Shown: positions 1 to 5,459 of the stretch, one piece after another
Layout: each line of letters opens with the position of its first letter
Numbering within the stretch: position 1 is the first letter of the stretch
NCBI GenBank assembly: GCA_947302895.1
Contig: CAMYWU010000074.1
Coordinates: 1 to 7,194 of the forward strand
Reading direction: 5' to 3'
From: an uncultured Clostridia bacterium
Lineage (GTDB): Bacteria > Bacillota > Clostridia > Oscillospirales > Acutalibacteraceae
DNA: 7,194 nucleotides
The notes under the pieces: generated by a model
What the model saw: the letters and a program-made list of their open reading frames with translations, nothing else
Told to the model about the DNA's origin: nothing
Databases searched by the model: none
Translations under genes and position numbers: made by a program

Positions 1-40
1 TGAACTGTGACTGGAGTTCAGACGTGTGCTCTTCCGATCT
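1..40 (+). other. Illumina TruSeq adapter left in the assembly
   Basis: Bases 7-40 match, by recall, the 34-nt TruSeq read-2/index adapter, beginning GTGACTGGAGTTC and ending GCTCTTCCGATCT. The six bases before it (TGAACT) sit where the sample index lies in such adapters. Genuine sequence therefore begins at 41. Translating the adapter on the minus strand gives the tail IGRAHV, a peptide often seen as contamination in protein databases. Nothing biological should be read from these bases. Confidence 0.97.
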
Positions 41-365
41 TCATAATTGAATTGAAGAGCCATGCCGAGGTTGGCTCAGTATCCTGCTTCTCGCTTCTGA
101 TACTGTTCCAATGGCGCATTTTCCACCACTCCTCGTTATCAATAACCCTCTTGTCAAAATTCTGTTTTTTGGCTTTGTAATCGTTTAGAGTCTGAATTGC
201 ATTTCTGATTTCATCCTCGCCGATAGGGAGCTTTGCACTGCTCTTTTTTGTTCGCTTTTTTGTTTCCTTTTCCTCAAACTCCACGCCGTTGCTTTTTAAA
301 AAATCACTTTTATCTTTCATAATCCTCCAATACTGTTGCTTTGTTAGTCTTTTTTGAGGCAACAC
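41..365 (-). CDS. Probable phage portal protein, N-terminal fragment cut by the contig end
   Basis: This frame starts at GTG 365, with GGAGG at 373-377 seven bases upstream and an in-frame TGA just before it. About 108 genuine residues remain; the open frame runs on to 18 only because it reads through adapter. The N-terminal half is lysine- and glutamate-rich. Residues about 79-108 are more conserved in character, with EEWWKMRHW followed by PTSAWLFNSIMK. I associate this SAWLFNSI segment with portal proteins of Firmicute siphophages, where it precedes a KHADAMD-like stretch that would lie off the contig. The position directly downstream of the large terminase is where a portal gene is expected. 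The assignment rests on that context and a remembered motif, so another virion protein is possible. Confidence 0.6.
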
Positions 366-431
366 ACCTCATCCTCCGCAAGCGGTTCCTCTTCTCTTCA
401 AGAAGAAAGTGTTAAATTTTAGTTTCACGAC

Positions 432-466
432 CTGAACTTTTAACTCTTCACTCTTAACTTTTAACT
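432..466 (-). repeat. Five tandem 7-bp units after the large terminase gene
   Basis: Read on the minus strand from 466, the units are AGTTAAA, AGTTAAG, AGTGAAG, AGTTAAA and AGTTCAG. All fit AGT(T/G)(A/C)A(A/G). The first unit contains the last serine codon and the TAA stop of the terminase gene. The rest lies in the 95-bp gap before the portal gene. No terminator is evident in that gap, so the two genes are probably co-transcribed through the array. Confidence 0.8.
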
Positions 467-1882
467 GACTTGCGCCAACAAGTTCAGCGGATCGTTTCGC
501 ATATCGGGCTGAACCTTTGGCTTGCCTGGAGCGACGGTATGTTCCATAAGTCCGTATCTGATTGCATCGTATATATGGTCCTCGCCCTCGGTATTAATAT
601 CCTCAACCCTTTTTTCATCATATACGAGCGCAGGAAGCGTTCTTATGGTTTGCTTGCAGGTATTAAACACCTGAAAAAGACATTCGCCGTTTTCATCAAA
701 ATTCATTCGGTAATGAAATTGCATAAGTCCGCTTAGACGGTCGTTTTTGCCCGGCTTAAAATGAATATAATACGGGTGTTTTTCCATAACCCTTGCAATG
801 CTTTCGCCCCTTGATTTATCCCATATTGAAGGGTCTGCAACACCTAAAATACTTCGCCCCGAAAGAAGGGGCGAGGAGGTTTCAATCTCCTTTATATTCT
901 GCGCTATTGCAGAGGGTTCAAGGCGTATTCCCTGGTTGGGCGTTCCGTTCCACCCATAGTATTCTTCAACAACATAGCACTTCCCCTCCTCATTAAAGGC
1001 AAGCCATAAAACCGCAAAGGGTCTTGAATAGCCAAAGTCAAAAACACGCATAATCTTCCAGTTATACGGTATTTCAAAAGGCTCAATAACATGGCTCCAT
1101 TTTCCGTCCTCATAATGCGAGGGAATATTCTGCCATTCCGAAAACACCTGTCCGTCAAAGCCATCCCACGAGCCGAGCAGAAGCGCATTTTTCTCCGCCT
1201 CGGGAAGCGCTGCAAGAGTTGCAAGATATTCGGGGTCGTTTTCAAGCAGCTTTTTATTATCAAAAACCGTTGCAGGAACAAAAACTCTGCGCTTTGATAT
1301 TCTTATGGTTTTGCCCTCGGGAGTCTGAATATCATATTTTGTTTCAATAGGAGTTAGCGGCGGCGCAGGAGTTATAAAACGCTCCTTAACCCAGGCATGT
1401 CCGATGCCACCCGGGTTTGCGGTTGCCCGTATGTAAACCCTGGTGTCAGGTCCCGTCGGTCTGTTTCGGCTCATCAGATACATATACTGCGAATACGTAA
1501 AATGCGTCAGCTCATCAAAGGCGATGAAATCATAGGGCTTTCCCTGATAGTTATATTTATCCTGCTCATGCTGCATATAACCGAAGAATATTCTTGCGCC
1601 CGAGGGAAAAAGCCAGCGCTTTTCGCTTGCGTTATAGCTTGCCTTGGGATAGATTTTCGAATACAGCTCAATGGAACGGGTTATAAGCGCTTCAAGCTGG
1701 GGAAATGTTCGGCGGAATATTATCCCCCTGTAGTTCGGAATCTCAACCTGGCGAAGCGCTTCAACCAAAAGAGCGTCGCTCTTTCCTCCGCCTGCCGCTC
1801 CGCCGTAGAGACACTCATATTCGCTCCTTTTCATAAATTCAAGCTGCTTTGGCTGCGGCTTCCAGATTATTTCAGGCATCAT
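461..1882 (-). CDS. Phage terminase large subunit (ATPase and nuclease)
   Basis: This is the packaging motor that pumps phage DNA into proheads and cuts it; at 473 residues it is full length for the family. The N-terminal ATPase has a Walker A motif GGAAGGGKS (residues 27-35), a Walker B stretch ending FIAFDE (119-124, acidic pair D123/E124) and a TANPGG coupling motif (154-159). The C-terminal RNase H-like nuclease has candidate metal ligands D282 (in FDFGYS), D350 (in GVADPS) and D435/D439 (in GEDHIYDAIRYGL). The architecture fits the Terminase_6 group. Two adjacent ATG codons (1882, 1879) follow AGGGG; spacing slightly favours 1879. The gene overlaps the small terminase end by 8-11 bp, suggesting coupled translation. 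No motif is missing, so it looks functional. Confidence 0.95.
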   Translation of the reverse strand: MMPEIIWKPQPKQLEFMKRSEYECLYGGAAGGGKSDALLVEALRQVEIPNYRGIIFRRTFPQLEALITRSIELYSKIYPKASYNASEKRWLFPSGARIFFGYMQHEQDKYNYQGKPYDFIAFDELTHFTYSQYMYLMSRNRPTGPDTRVYIRATANPGGIGHAWVKERFITPAPPLTPIETKYDIQTPEGKTIRISKRRVFVPATVFDNKKLLENDPEYLATLAALPEAEKNALLLGSWDGFDGQVFSEWQNIPSHYEDGKWSHVIEPFEIPYNWKIMRVFDFGYSRPFAVLWLAFNEEGKCYVVEEYYGWNGTPNQGIRLEPSAIAQNIKEIETSSPLLSGRSILGVADPSIWDKSRGESIARVMEKHPYYIHFKPGKNDRLSGLMQFHYRMNFDENGECLFQVFNTCKQTIRTLPALVYDEKRVEDINTEGEDHIYDAIRYGLMEHTVAPGKPKVQPDMRNDPLNLLAQVS

Positions 1883-2366
1883 CTTCCCCTTCGTTTAATA
1901 AGCCTTCTTCCTCATCATCAAGAAAAGGAATAAAAACAACTCCCGTTTCGCTTTCCTCATCATCCTTTGAAGTAATCTTAGCCTTTACAAGCTTCAGCCT
2001 CTCATCGGATATGCGGATAGTGTTTTCCTCCTTATAGGTTGGCAGATTGTTCAAATCCCGCTGAACCGCTGTGAGCGTTTTAAGAATGGTTGAGATATTT
2101 TTTAAATCGTTTATGCTAAGCAGCGAAAAATCCTCAAGAGAAGCATAAAGCCCTTCGATTGCCCTGTTTGCAGATTTTCTCAGCAGGCTGAGCTTTTCCT
2201 TTTCGCTTTCCTTTAGCATATTATCCCTGCGTTTTTTTACCCAGCAATCCTCTTTTGCGCATTTTTTTACAACGGAAAGCGAAACATCATATTTCTTTGC
2301 AATGCTTTTATAGCTTTGCTTCTTATCCGAAATATAGTCGAGCATAGCCGCATTGGAATCAAACAT
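1872..2366 (-). CDS. Phage terminase small subunit (DNA-recognition HTH)
   Basis: The small terminase recognises packaging sites and loads the large subunit. With the start at ATG 2366 the protein has 164 residues. That start overlaps the stop of the upstream Cys-rich gene by 8 bp and has GAGA six bases upstream. In-frame ATGs at 2378, 2384 and 2414 are possible but lie deeper inside the upstream gene. Residues 17-46 (QSYKSIAKKYDVSLSVVKK then a basic WVKKRR) form a helix-turn-helix. A helical, charged middle follows (about 50-105, likely oligomerisation). The tail is acidic, with GVVFIPFLDDEEE, the sort of C-terminus that contacts the large subunit. Position immediately before the large terminase supports the call strongly; the sequence alone would only say HTH protein. 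Confidence 0.87.
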   Translation of the reverse strand: MFDSNAAMLDYISDKKQSYKSIAKKYDVSLSVVKKCAKEDCWVKKRRDNMLKESEKEKLSLLRKSANRAIEGLYASLEDFSLLSINDLKNISTILKTLTAVQRDLNNLPTYKEENTIRISDERLKLVKAKITSKDDEESETGVVFIPFLDDEEEGLLNEGEDDA

Positions 2367-2577
2367 CGTATTTCTCATTTGCATTCTTGTATACAGGACA
2401 GCCTGTGCAGGCAATTATCTTTCTGCAAAACTTCCTCTGCCAATCCTCCTTCATATTCTTTGAGGGAAAAATCTGGCGAAGCGATGTGCCTTTTAAATAT
2501 CCCTCGCAGTTGATTGAATTGAAATTTTCGCTGATATAAAATGGGCATTTAATCCTATAATCAGTTGGTTTTATCAT
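2359..2577 (-). CDS. 72-residue Cys-rich phage protein, possible zinc-binding
   Basis: The function is unknown. The protein has five cysteines in 72 residues: C11 (CPFY), C24 (CEGY), C51 and C57/C60 (CTGCPVY). The spacing of C11, C24, C51 or C57, and C60 could hold one zinc ion. There is no signal peptide or membrane segment. Stops lie in frame just upstream, so ATG 2577 is the only usual start. Its best ribosome binding site, GGGAG, is about 15 bases away, longer than usual. The gene overlaps the small terminase start by 8 bp, so it belongs to the packaging operon. Small Cys-rich proteins of this look precede terminase genes in Clostridia prophages as far as I recall, but I know no tested role; regulation or packaging-site recognition are guesses. 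Confidence 0.7.
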   Translation of the reverse strand: MIKPTDYRIKCPFYISENFNSINCEGYLKGTSLRQIFPSKNMKEDWQRKFCRKIIACTGCPVYKNANEKYDV

Positions 2578-2659
2578 AGCTTAATGTTATCACTCCCGTT
2601 CTTTTTGCTTTTCTTCGTCAAATAATGCTTTTTTATGCGAAACAAATATTTTATAATAC

Positions 2660-2688
2660 TTCTGCAAAAAGCAATTTAATTTGCAGAA
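2660..2688. repeat. Inverted repeat between the Cro-like and Cys-rich genes
   Basis: TTCTGCAAA (2660-2668) and TTTGCAGAA (2680-2688) are perfect 9-bp arms around an 11-base spacer. Read on the minus strand, the segment includes TTGCTTTTTGCA, identical over 12 bases to the dyad at 3024-3035 in the repressor promoter. A regulator-binding site is therefore as likely as an RNA hairpin. It lies in the 142-bp gap 2578-2719, which holds no convincing gene and no clear promoter. Confidence 0.6.
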
Positions 2689-2702
2689 AATTCGACAAAT
2701 TA

Positions 2703-2715
2703 TTACGTTTCGCAA
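2703..2715. promoter_or_regulatory. Putative phage operator, copy downstream of cro-like gene
   Basis: TTACGTTTCGCAA is an imperfect dyad (TTxCG-TTT-CGxAA). The same 13-mer occurs exactly at 2939-2951 over the leftward promoter. This copy starts four bases past the Cro-like stop codon, upstream of the Cys-rich and terminase genes, where a bound repressor could block transcription into the packaging operon. The binding protein is inferred to be the XRE repressor or the Cro-like protein. Confidence 0.6.
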
Positions 2716-2719
2716 CCCT

Positions 2720-2920
2720 TTATGTAAAAAAAATTGTAATCTCCTGCGGAGATATGTCGAGAATTGACGAAAGCGCTGAAGCCTCAATAATATCAAACGC
2801 CGAACGACCGTTTATCTTATTATTAAAGGCTGATACAGAAATTCCTATAGCGCTTGCAAGCGCCTTATAATTCATATCGCATTCTTTAATTCTCTGTTTA
2901 AGCTTATTAAGCTTTGGCAT
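2720..2920 (-). CDS. Cro-like small HTH (XRE-family) regulator
   Basis: This 66-residue protein is almost entirely one XRE/Cro-type DNA-binding domain. Helices two and three of the HTH fall at about residues 18-38 (YKALASAIGISVSAFNNKING), and the end, ISPQEITIFF, is the usual C-terminal helix of short phage regulators. ATG 2920 follows AAAGGCGGTGAT, a strong match to the 16S tail. It is the first gene of the leftward transcript, divergent from the repressor, with a consensus promoter and operator-like dyads just upstream. By position it is the lytic-side antagonist of the repressor, as Cro is in lambda; an activator role cannot be excluded. No second domain is present. Confidence 0.85.
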   Translation of the reverse strand: MPKLNKLKQRIKECDMNYKALASAIGISVSAFNNKINGRSAFDIIEASALSSILDISPQEITIFFT

Positions 2921-2938
2921 ATTATCACCGCCTTTCTG

Positions 2939-2951
2939 TTACGTTTCGCAA
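2939..2951. promoter_or_regulatory. Putative operator at the start site of the leftward promoter
   Basis: TTACGTTTCGCAA here is identical to the copy at 2703-2715. It begins just downstream of the leftward -10 box (2956-2961) and covers the expected start of transcription near 2949. A protein bound here would block initiation of the Cro-like/packaging transcript. Confidence 0.68.
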
Positions 2952-2955
2952 TCAC

Positions 2956-2984
2956 ATATTAGCACGATATTTTTCCTTTGTCAA
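2956..2984 (-). promoter_or_regulatory. Consensus sigma-A promoter for the leftward (lytic/packaging) operon
   Basis: Read on the minus strand, a perfect TTGACA -35 box (2979-2984) and a TAATAT -10 box (2956-2961) are separated by exactly 17 bases. This is the strongest promoter in the window. Its transcript would start about 30 bases before the Cro-like ATG and could continue through the Cys-rich, terminase and portal genes, since no terminator is evident among them. Operator-like dyads sit on both sides. Confidence 0.87.
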
Positions 2985-2996
2985 TACCTTTCGCAA
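2984..2996. promoter_or_regulatory. Putative operator touching the leftward -35 box
   Basis: ATACCTTTCGCAA matches 11 of 13 positions of the repeated dyad TTACGTTTCGCAA. It shares its first base with the leftward -35 box. With the copy at 2939-2951 it brackets the promoter; centres are 45 bp apart. Confidence 0.55.
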
Positions 2997-3023
2997 CATT
3001 TTTTAGAATTTTTTAAAATTTTG

Positions 3024-3052
3024 TTGCTTTTTGCAATACACCGTGTTATAAT
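3024..3052 (+). promoter_or_regulatory. Repressor promoter with an operator-like dyad on its -35 box
   Basis: A -10 box TATAAT (3047-3052) is preceded by TG in extended -10 position (3044-3045). A weak -35 box TTGCTT (3024-3029) lies 17 bases upstream. The -35 box is part of the dyad TTGCTTTTTGCAA (3024-3036), whose TTGC/GCAA ends are perfectly symmetric and which matches the leftward operators at 10 of 13 positions. This would allow autoregulation or Cro control of the repressor gene. The transcript would start near 3059, giving a leader of about 90 bases. Confidence 0.75.
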
Positions 3053-3071
3053 ACTAACACAAGAGGTTTTT

Positions 3072-3129
3072 GCGATTTTAAAATGCCCTCGAAAATCGCT
3101 GCTTTATTTAACCATTATATATTGAGGGC
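3072..3129 (+). promoter_or_regulatory. Structured leader of the repressor mRNA, possible pseudoknot
   Basis: GCGATTTT (3072-3079) and AAAATCGC (3092-3099) form a perfect 8-bp stem with a 12-base loop. The loop contains GCCCTC (3085-3090), which is exactly complementary to GAGGGC (3124-3129), just before the AAAGG ribosome binding site at 3132-3136. Together these could form an H-type pseudoknot affecting repressor translation. The complementarity is directly visible; the fold and role are inference. Confidence 0.4.
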
Positions 3130-3147
3130 GGAAAGGCAGCTGATTTT

Positions 3148-3510
3148 ATGAATAAAACAGTTGATTTAAAAGTATTTGCCGAAAGGCTTTCATACTTAAT
3201 TGATAATTCAAACGAAACAACCTATACCCTTGCTTCAAAGCTCGGGCTCACTCCTGCAACAATCAGCAGATACACAAATGCGCTTATGAAGCCCAAAATG
3301 CCAACCGTTGTTTCATTGGCTCAGATATTCGGAGTTAATGAGGCGTGGCTCATGGGTTATGATGTTGATATGGAAAAGTCATCAGATAGCCAGGAGCAAA
3401 AAATAACCGACAAACAGCTTAAATTTGCTCTTTTTGGCGGCGAGGTTACCGATGAGAAGCTCAACGAGGTTAAGAAGTTCGCTGAGTTTATCAAGAACAA
3501 AGAGGACTAA
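3148..3510 (+). CDS. Phage XRE-family repressor (CI-like, no peptidase domain)
   Basis: This 120-residue protein carries an N-terminal XRE helix-turn-helix (about residues 26-46, YTLASKLGLTPATISRYTNAL) in a five-helix domain ending near residue 71 (AWLMGYD). A short linker follows, then a C-terminal segment with QLKFALFGG and a helix, EKLNEVKKFAEFIKNK, typical of Clostridia phage repressors and probably for oligomerisation. There is no LexA/S24 self-cleavage domain. Derepression therefore probably depends on the ImmA-type protease encoded next, as ImmR does on ImmA in ICEBs1. ATG 3148 is the only normal start before an in-frame stop at 3109; AAAGG is 11 bases upstream, a rather long spacing. 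It should hold the lysogenic state by binding the TTACGTTTCGCAA-type sites. Confidence 0.9.
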   Translation: MNKTVDLKVFAERLSYLIDNSNETTYTLASKLGLTPATISRYTNALMKPKMPTVVSLAQIFGVNEAWLMGYDVDMEKSSDSQEQKITDKQLKFALFGGEVTDEKLNEVKKFAEFIKNKED

Positions 3511-3547
3511 ATTATAATGCTTGAAACGTTTTAAGTTTCTTGTTGAG

Positions 3548-3575
3548 AAAACGGACTCCACTCATCCGCTTTTTT
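3548..3575 (+). terminator. Weak candidate terminator after the repressor gene
   Basis: AAAACGGA (3548-3555) can pair with TCCG plus following Ts (3565-3573, one bulged C) across a nine-base loop, followed by six Ts (3570-3575). The GC core is only four pairs, so it would at most attenuate read-through into immA. Confidence 0.3.
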
Positions 3576-3595
3576 GGACTATTGAAAAACTAAAC

Positions 3596-3625
3596 TTGAT
3601 TATTGAATACTTATTTGCTTATATA
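3596..3625 (+). promoter_or_regulatory. Possible separate promoter for the ImmA gene
   Basis: TTGATT (3596-3601) and TATATA (3620-3625) are 18 bases apart, 23 bases before the ImmA ATG. The region is AT-rich, so such matches arise easily. The 138-bp gap between repressor and protease genes makes some independent expression plausible. Confidence 0.3.
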
Positions 3626-3648
3626 TATTTAGAAAAGTGGGTGATAAA

Positions 3649-4044
3649 ATGACTAATCAGATTGTTAATGATATTGCATATAAGAATGATATTGCTGTTT
3701 TTGATTTTCCGTTTGAGAGCTTCAAGGCTTGCTCAATAGAAAATGAAAATAAGTATTATATAGGAATAAACGAAGCCCTTTTTGAAACTCAGGCGCAAAA
3801 AAACACTGCAAAGCTGCACGAGCTCGGTCATTGTATGACCGGTGCGCTTTACAGTGAAAGCTCTCCCCTGTTTACAAGAGAAAAATGCGAATATAAAGCA
3901 AACCGCTGGGCAATAAGGCAGTTTGTTCCTAAACCGTTATTAATAGATTATCTGAAAAAAGGCTATAAGATGTATGAAATAGCCGAGGAAATGGAGCTTA
4001 CAGAGGAATTTCTCTGGCAGGCATATTATCATTATTTCAGGTAG
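3649..4044 (+). CDS. immA: ImmA/IrrE-family metallo-endopeptidase (anti-repressor protease)
   Basis: This is a 131-residue single-domain zinc protease of the type that cleaves phage or ICE repressors to start induction. The gluzincin-like active site HELGH is at residues 57-61 (H57, H61 zinc ligands, E58 catalytic). The downstream E81, in CEYKANRWA, is the expected third ligand, and that ExxAN(R)WA pattern is diagnostic of the family. A C-terminal region with KGYKMYEIAEEMELTEEFL follows. ATG 3649 is preferred over GTG 3637 because GGGTGAT, a near-perfect match to the 16S tail, lies immediately upstream of the ATG and after the GTG. The gene follows its probable substrate, the XRE repressor, and ends at a hairpin plus strong terminator. 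The cytoplasmic substrate is inferred from neighbourhood. Confidence 0.92.
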   Translation: MTNQIVNDIAYKNDIAVFDFPFESFKACSIENENKYYIGINEALFETQAQKNTAKLHELGHCMTGALYSESSPLFTREKCEYKANRWAIRQFVPKPLLIDYLKKGYKMYEIAEEMELTEEFLWQAYYHYFR

Positions 4045-4056
4045 ACCTGAAATAAT
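4031..4056. repeat. Perfect 12-bp-arm palindrome over the ImmA stop codon
   Basis: ATTATTTCAGGT (4031-4042) is the exact reverse complement of ACCTGAAATAAT (4045-4056), with only AG between. The left arm encodes the last ImmA residues and the first base of the TAG stop. It is followed after seven bases by a classic terminator stem. It could be an mRNA 3'-end protecting hairpin or a site for a DNA-binding or recombining protein at the element boundary. Confidence 0.8.
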
Positions 4057-4063
4057 TATTAAG

Positions 4064-4090
4064 AAAAGCACCCAACGGGTGCTTTTTTTT
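4064..4090 (+). terminator. Strong intrinsic terminator between immA and glnA, probably bidirectional
   Basis: AAAAGCACCC (4064-4073), a three-base AAC loop and GGGTGCTTTT (4077-4086) form a 10-bp stem ending in eight Ts (4083-4090). On the minus strand the same stem is followed by TTTTCTT, so it can also end the glnA transcript, whose stop codon lies at 4089-4091. It insulates phage and chromosomal transcription. Confidence 0.9.
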
Positions 4091-5426
4091 AATAGTTTAT
4101 CATATATCTGTCGATTTCCCACTGAGAAACCTGGCGGCGATATTCATTCCATTCGGCTTTCTTTCCTGCAATATAGTTATCAAAAACATGATCGCCGAGA
4201 ACCTCGTGGATGAACGGGTCTGCCTGAGCTTCCTTAACCGCTTCCTTAAGCGAGGTGGGAAGATGCTCAATCTGCTTCTTTTCCTTCTTTGAGAGCGCAT
4301 AGATGTTCTCATCATTCGAGTTCTGCGGAACAAGACCCCTCTTAATTCCGTCAAGACCTGCTGCAAGGCAGAGCGCCATTTCAAGATAGGGATTGCAGGT
4401 TGGGTCGGGGCTTCTGAGCTCAATTCTTGTTCCCTTGCCTCTTGATGCAGGAATACGAACAAGAACGCTTCTGTTTGAGGTTGACCAGGTAAGATAGCTC
4501 GGAGCCTCATAGCCCGGAACAAGACGCTTATATGAGTTTACAGTCGGGTTTGCAACAACACTAATTCCCTTTACATGCTCAAGTGTTCCTGCGATGAATG
4601 CAAACGCTTCCTTGGAAAGACCAAGCTCGCCGTTTGGATCATCAAAAACATTCTTGCCAGTTTTGAGGTCGTAAAGGCTCATATTAGTATGCATACCGCT
4701 GCCGTTGATTCCGAAAACGGGTTTTGGCATAAAGGTTGCATGGAGTCCGTGCTTTGTTGCATAGGTTTTAACAACATGCTTAAAGGTCATAACTCTGTCG
4801 GCAGTTGTCATAACCTCGTCAAACTTGAAGTCAATTTCATGCTGACCGGGAGCTGCCTCGTGGTGGGAAGCCTCAACGGTATAGCCCATTTCTTCAAGAG
4901 CAAGGCATATATCACGGCGGCAGTTTTCGCCGTGGTCTATCGGATTGAGGTCGAAATAGCCTGCCTCATCGTTGAGCTCGGGAACGGGTTTGCCGTTTTC
5001 ATCGGTTTTGAAGAGGAAGAATTCACACTCAGGACCAACATTGAAGCCGTAGCCCATTTCCTTTGCTTCATCAATAACCTTCTGGAGTACATTTCTCGGG
5101 TCGCCCTCAAAGGGTGTTTTATTATCTGCTTTATAAACCGAGCAAATCAGTCTTGCGGTTTTAGCGTTCATATGCTTCATCCAGGGGAAAATTGCCCATG
5201 TATCATAATCGGGATGAAGATACATATCGCTCTCATCAATACGAACAAAGCCATCGATTGACGAGCCGTCAAACATACACTCGTTATTAAGTGCTTTTTC
5301 AAGCTGAGACACAGTTATCGCAACATTTTTCATTATTCCGAATAAATCCGTAAACTGAAGGCGAACAAATTCAACCCCGTTTTCTTTTGCTTCTTTAAGA
5401 ATGGATTCCTTTGTATATTTTGCCAT
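4089..5426 (-). CDS. glnA: Glutamine synthetase, type I-alpha
   Basis: The enzyme makes glutamine from glutamate, ammonia and ATP in the cytoplasm as a dodecamer. Its 445 residues match the short GSI-alpha form of B. subtilis. Visible motifs are FDGSSIDGF (52-60); GPECEFFLF (131-139) with metal ligands E133 and E135; [15 protein letters not shown] (186-200) with E190 and E197; [10 protein letters not shown] (239-248) with H246; [17 protein letters not shown] (293-309) with the flap glutamate E307; and the substrate-arginine region about 317-340. R62, in the loop used by the B. subtilis enzyme for glutamine feedback, is present. The insertion and adenylylation context of the GSI-beta class are absent, so feedback control is expected. 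AGGAG lies seven bases before ATG 5426. It is the first clearly chromosomal gene beside the phage element. Confidence 0.97.
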   Translation of the reverse strand: MAKYTKESILKEAKENGVEFVRLQFTDLFGIMKNVAITVSQLEKALNNECMFDGSSIDGFVRIDESDMYLHPDYDTWAIFPWMKHMNAKTARLICSVYKADNKTPFEGDPRNVLQKVIDEAKEMGYGFNVGPECEFFLFKTDENGKPVPELNDEAGYFDLNPIDHGENCRRDICLALEEMGYTVEASHHEAAPGQHEIDFKFDEVMTTADRVMTFKHVVKTYATKHGLHATFMPKPVFGINGSGMHTNMSLYDLKTGKNVFDDPNGELGLSKEAFAFIAGTLEHVKGISVVANPTVNSYKRLVPGYEAPSYLTWSTSNRSVLVRIPASRGKGTRIELRSPDPTCNPYLEMALCLAAGLDGIKRGLVPQNSNDENIYALSKKEKKQIEHLPTSLKEAVKEAQADPFIHEVLGDHVFDNYIAGKKAEWNEYRRQVSQWEIDRYMINY

Positions 5427-5447
5427 CTTATGTCTCCTTTCAAATTT

Positions 5448-5453
5448 ATTGTA
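5448..5453 (-). promoter_or_regulatory. Possible glnA -10 box
   Basis: Read leftward, TACAAT lies 22 bases before the glnA start, just after the palindromic repeat. No good -35 box is found at the proper distance because that position falls inside the palindrome. Read-through from the capA side is the alternative source of glnA mRNA. Confidence 0.22.
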
Positions 5454-5459
5454 GCTCGA

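Noticed and set aside
432..466. CRISPR-like array
   Set aside because: Units are contiguous 7-mers with no spacers and there are no cas genes.
904..1281. 125-residue minus-strand frame inside the large terminase
   Set aside because: It is an out-of-frame shadow of the terminase coding sequence, with no domain or independent start signal.
1397..1933. 178-residue plus-strand frame antisense to the large terminase
   Set aside because: The terminase frame has every catalytic motif through this region; the opposite frame shows no family resemblance and crosses the terminase gene junction.
2590..2796. 68-residue minus-strand frame overlapping the Cro-like gene
   Set aside because: Its start lies inside the Cro-like gene without a ribosome binding site, the product is low-complexity and basic, and the gap it crosses is filled by inverted repeats and operator-like sites. 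A shorter version from a TTG near 2667 also lacks a binding site.
4045..4091. Prophage attachment site (attL/attR) beside glnA
   Set aside because: No integrase, tRNA target or second repeat copy is visible in the window, so a true att site cannot be claimed; only the palindrome is reported.
4575..5261. 228-residue open frame antisense to glnA
   Set aside because: It mirrors the codon pattern of a highly conserved gene, has no ribosome binding site or recognisable domain, and glnA explains the region completely.
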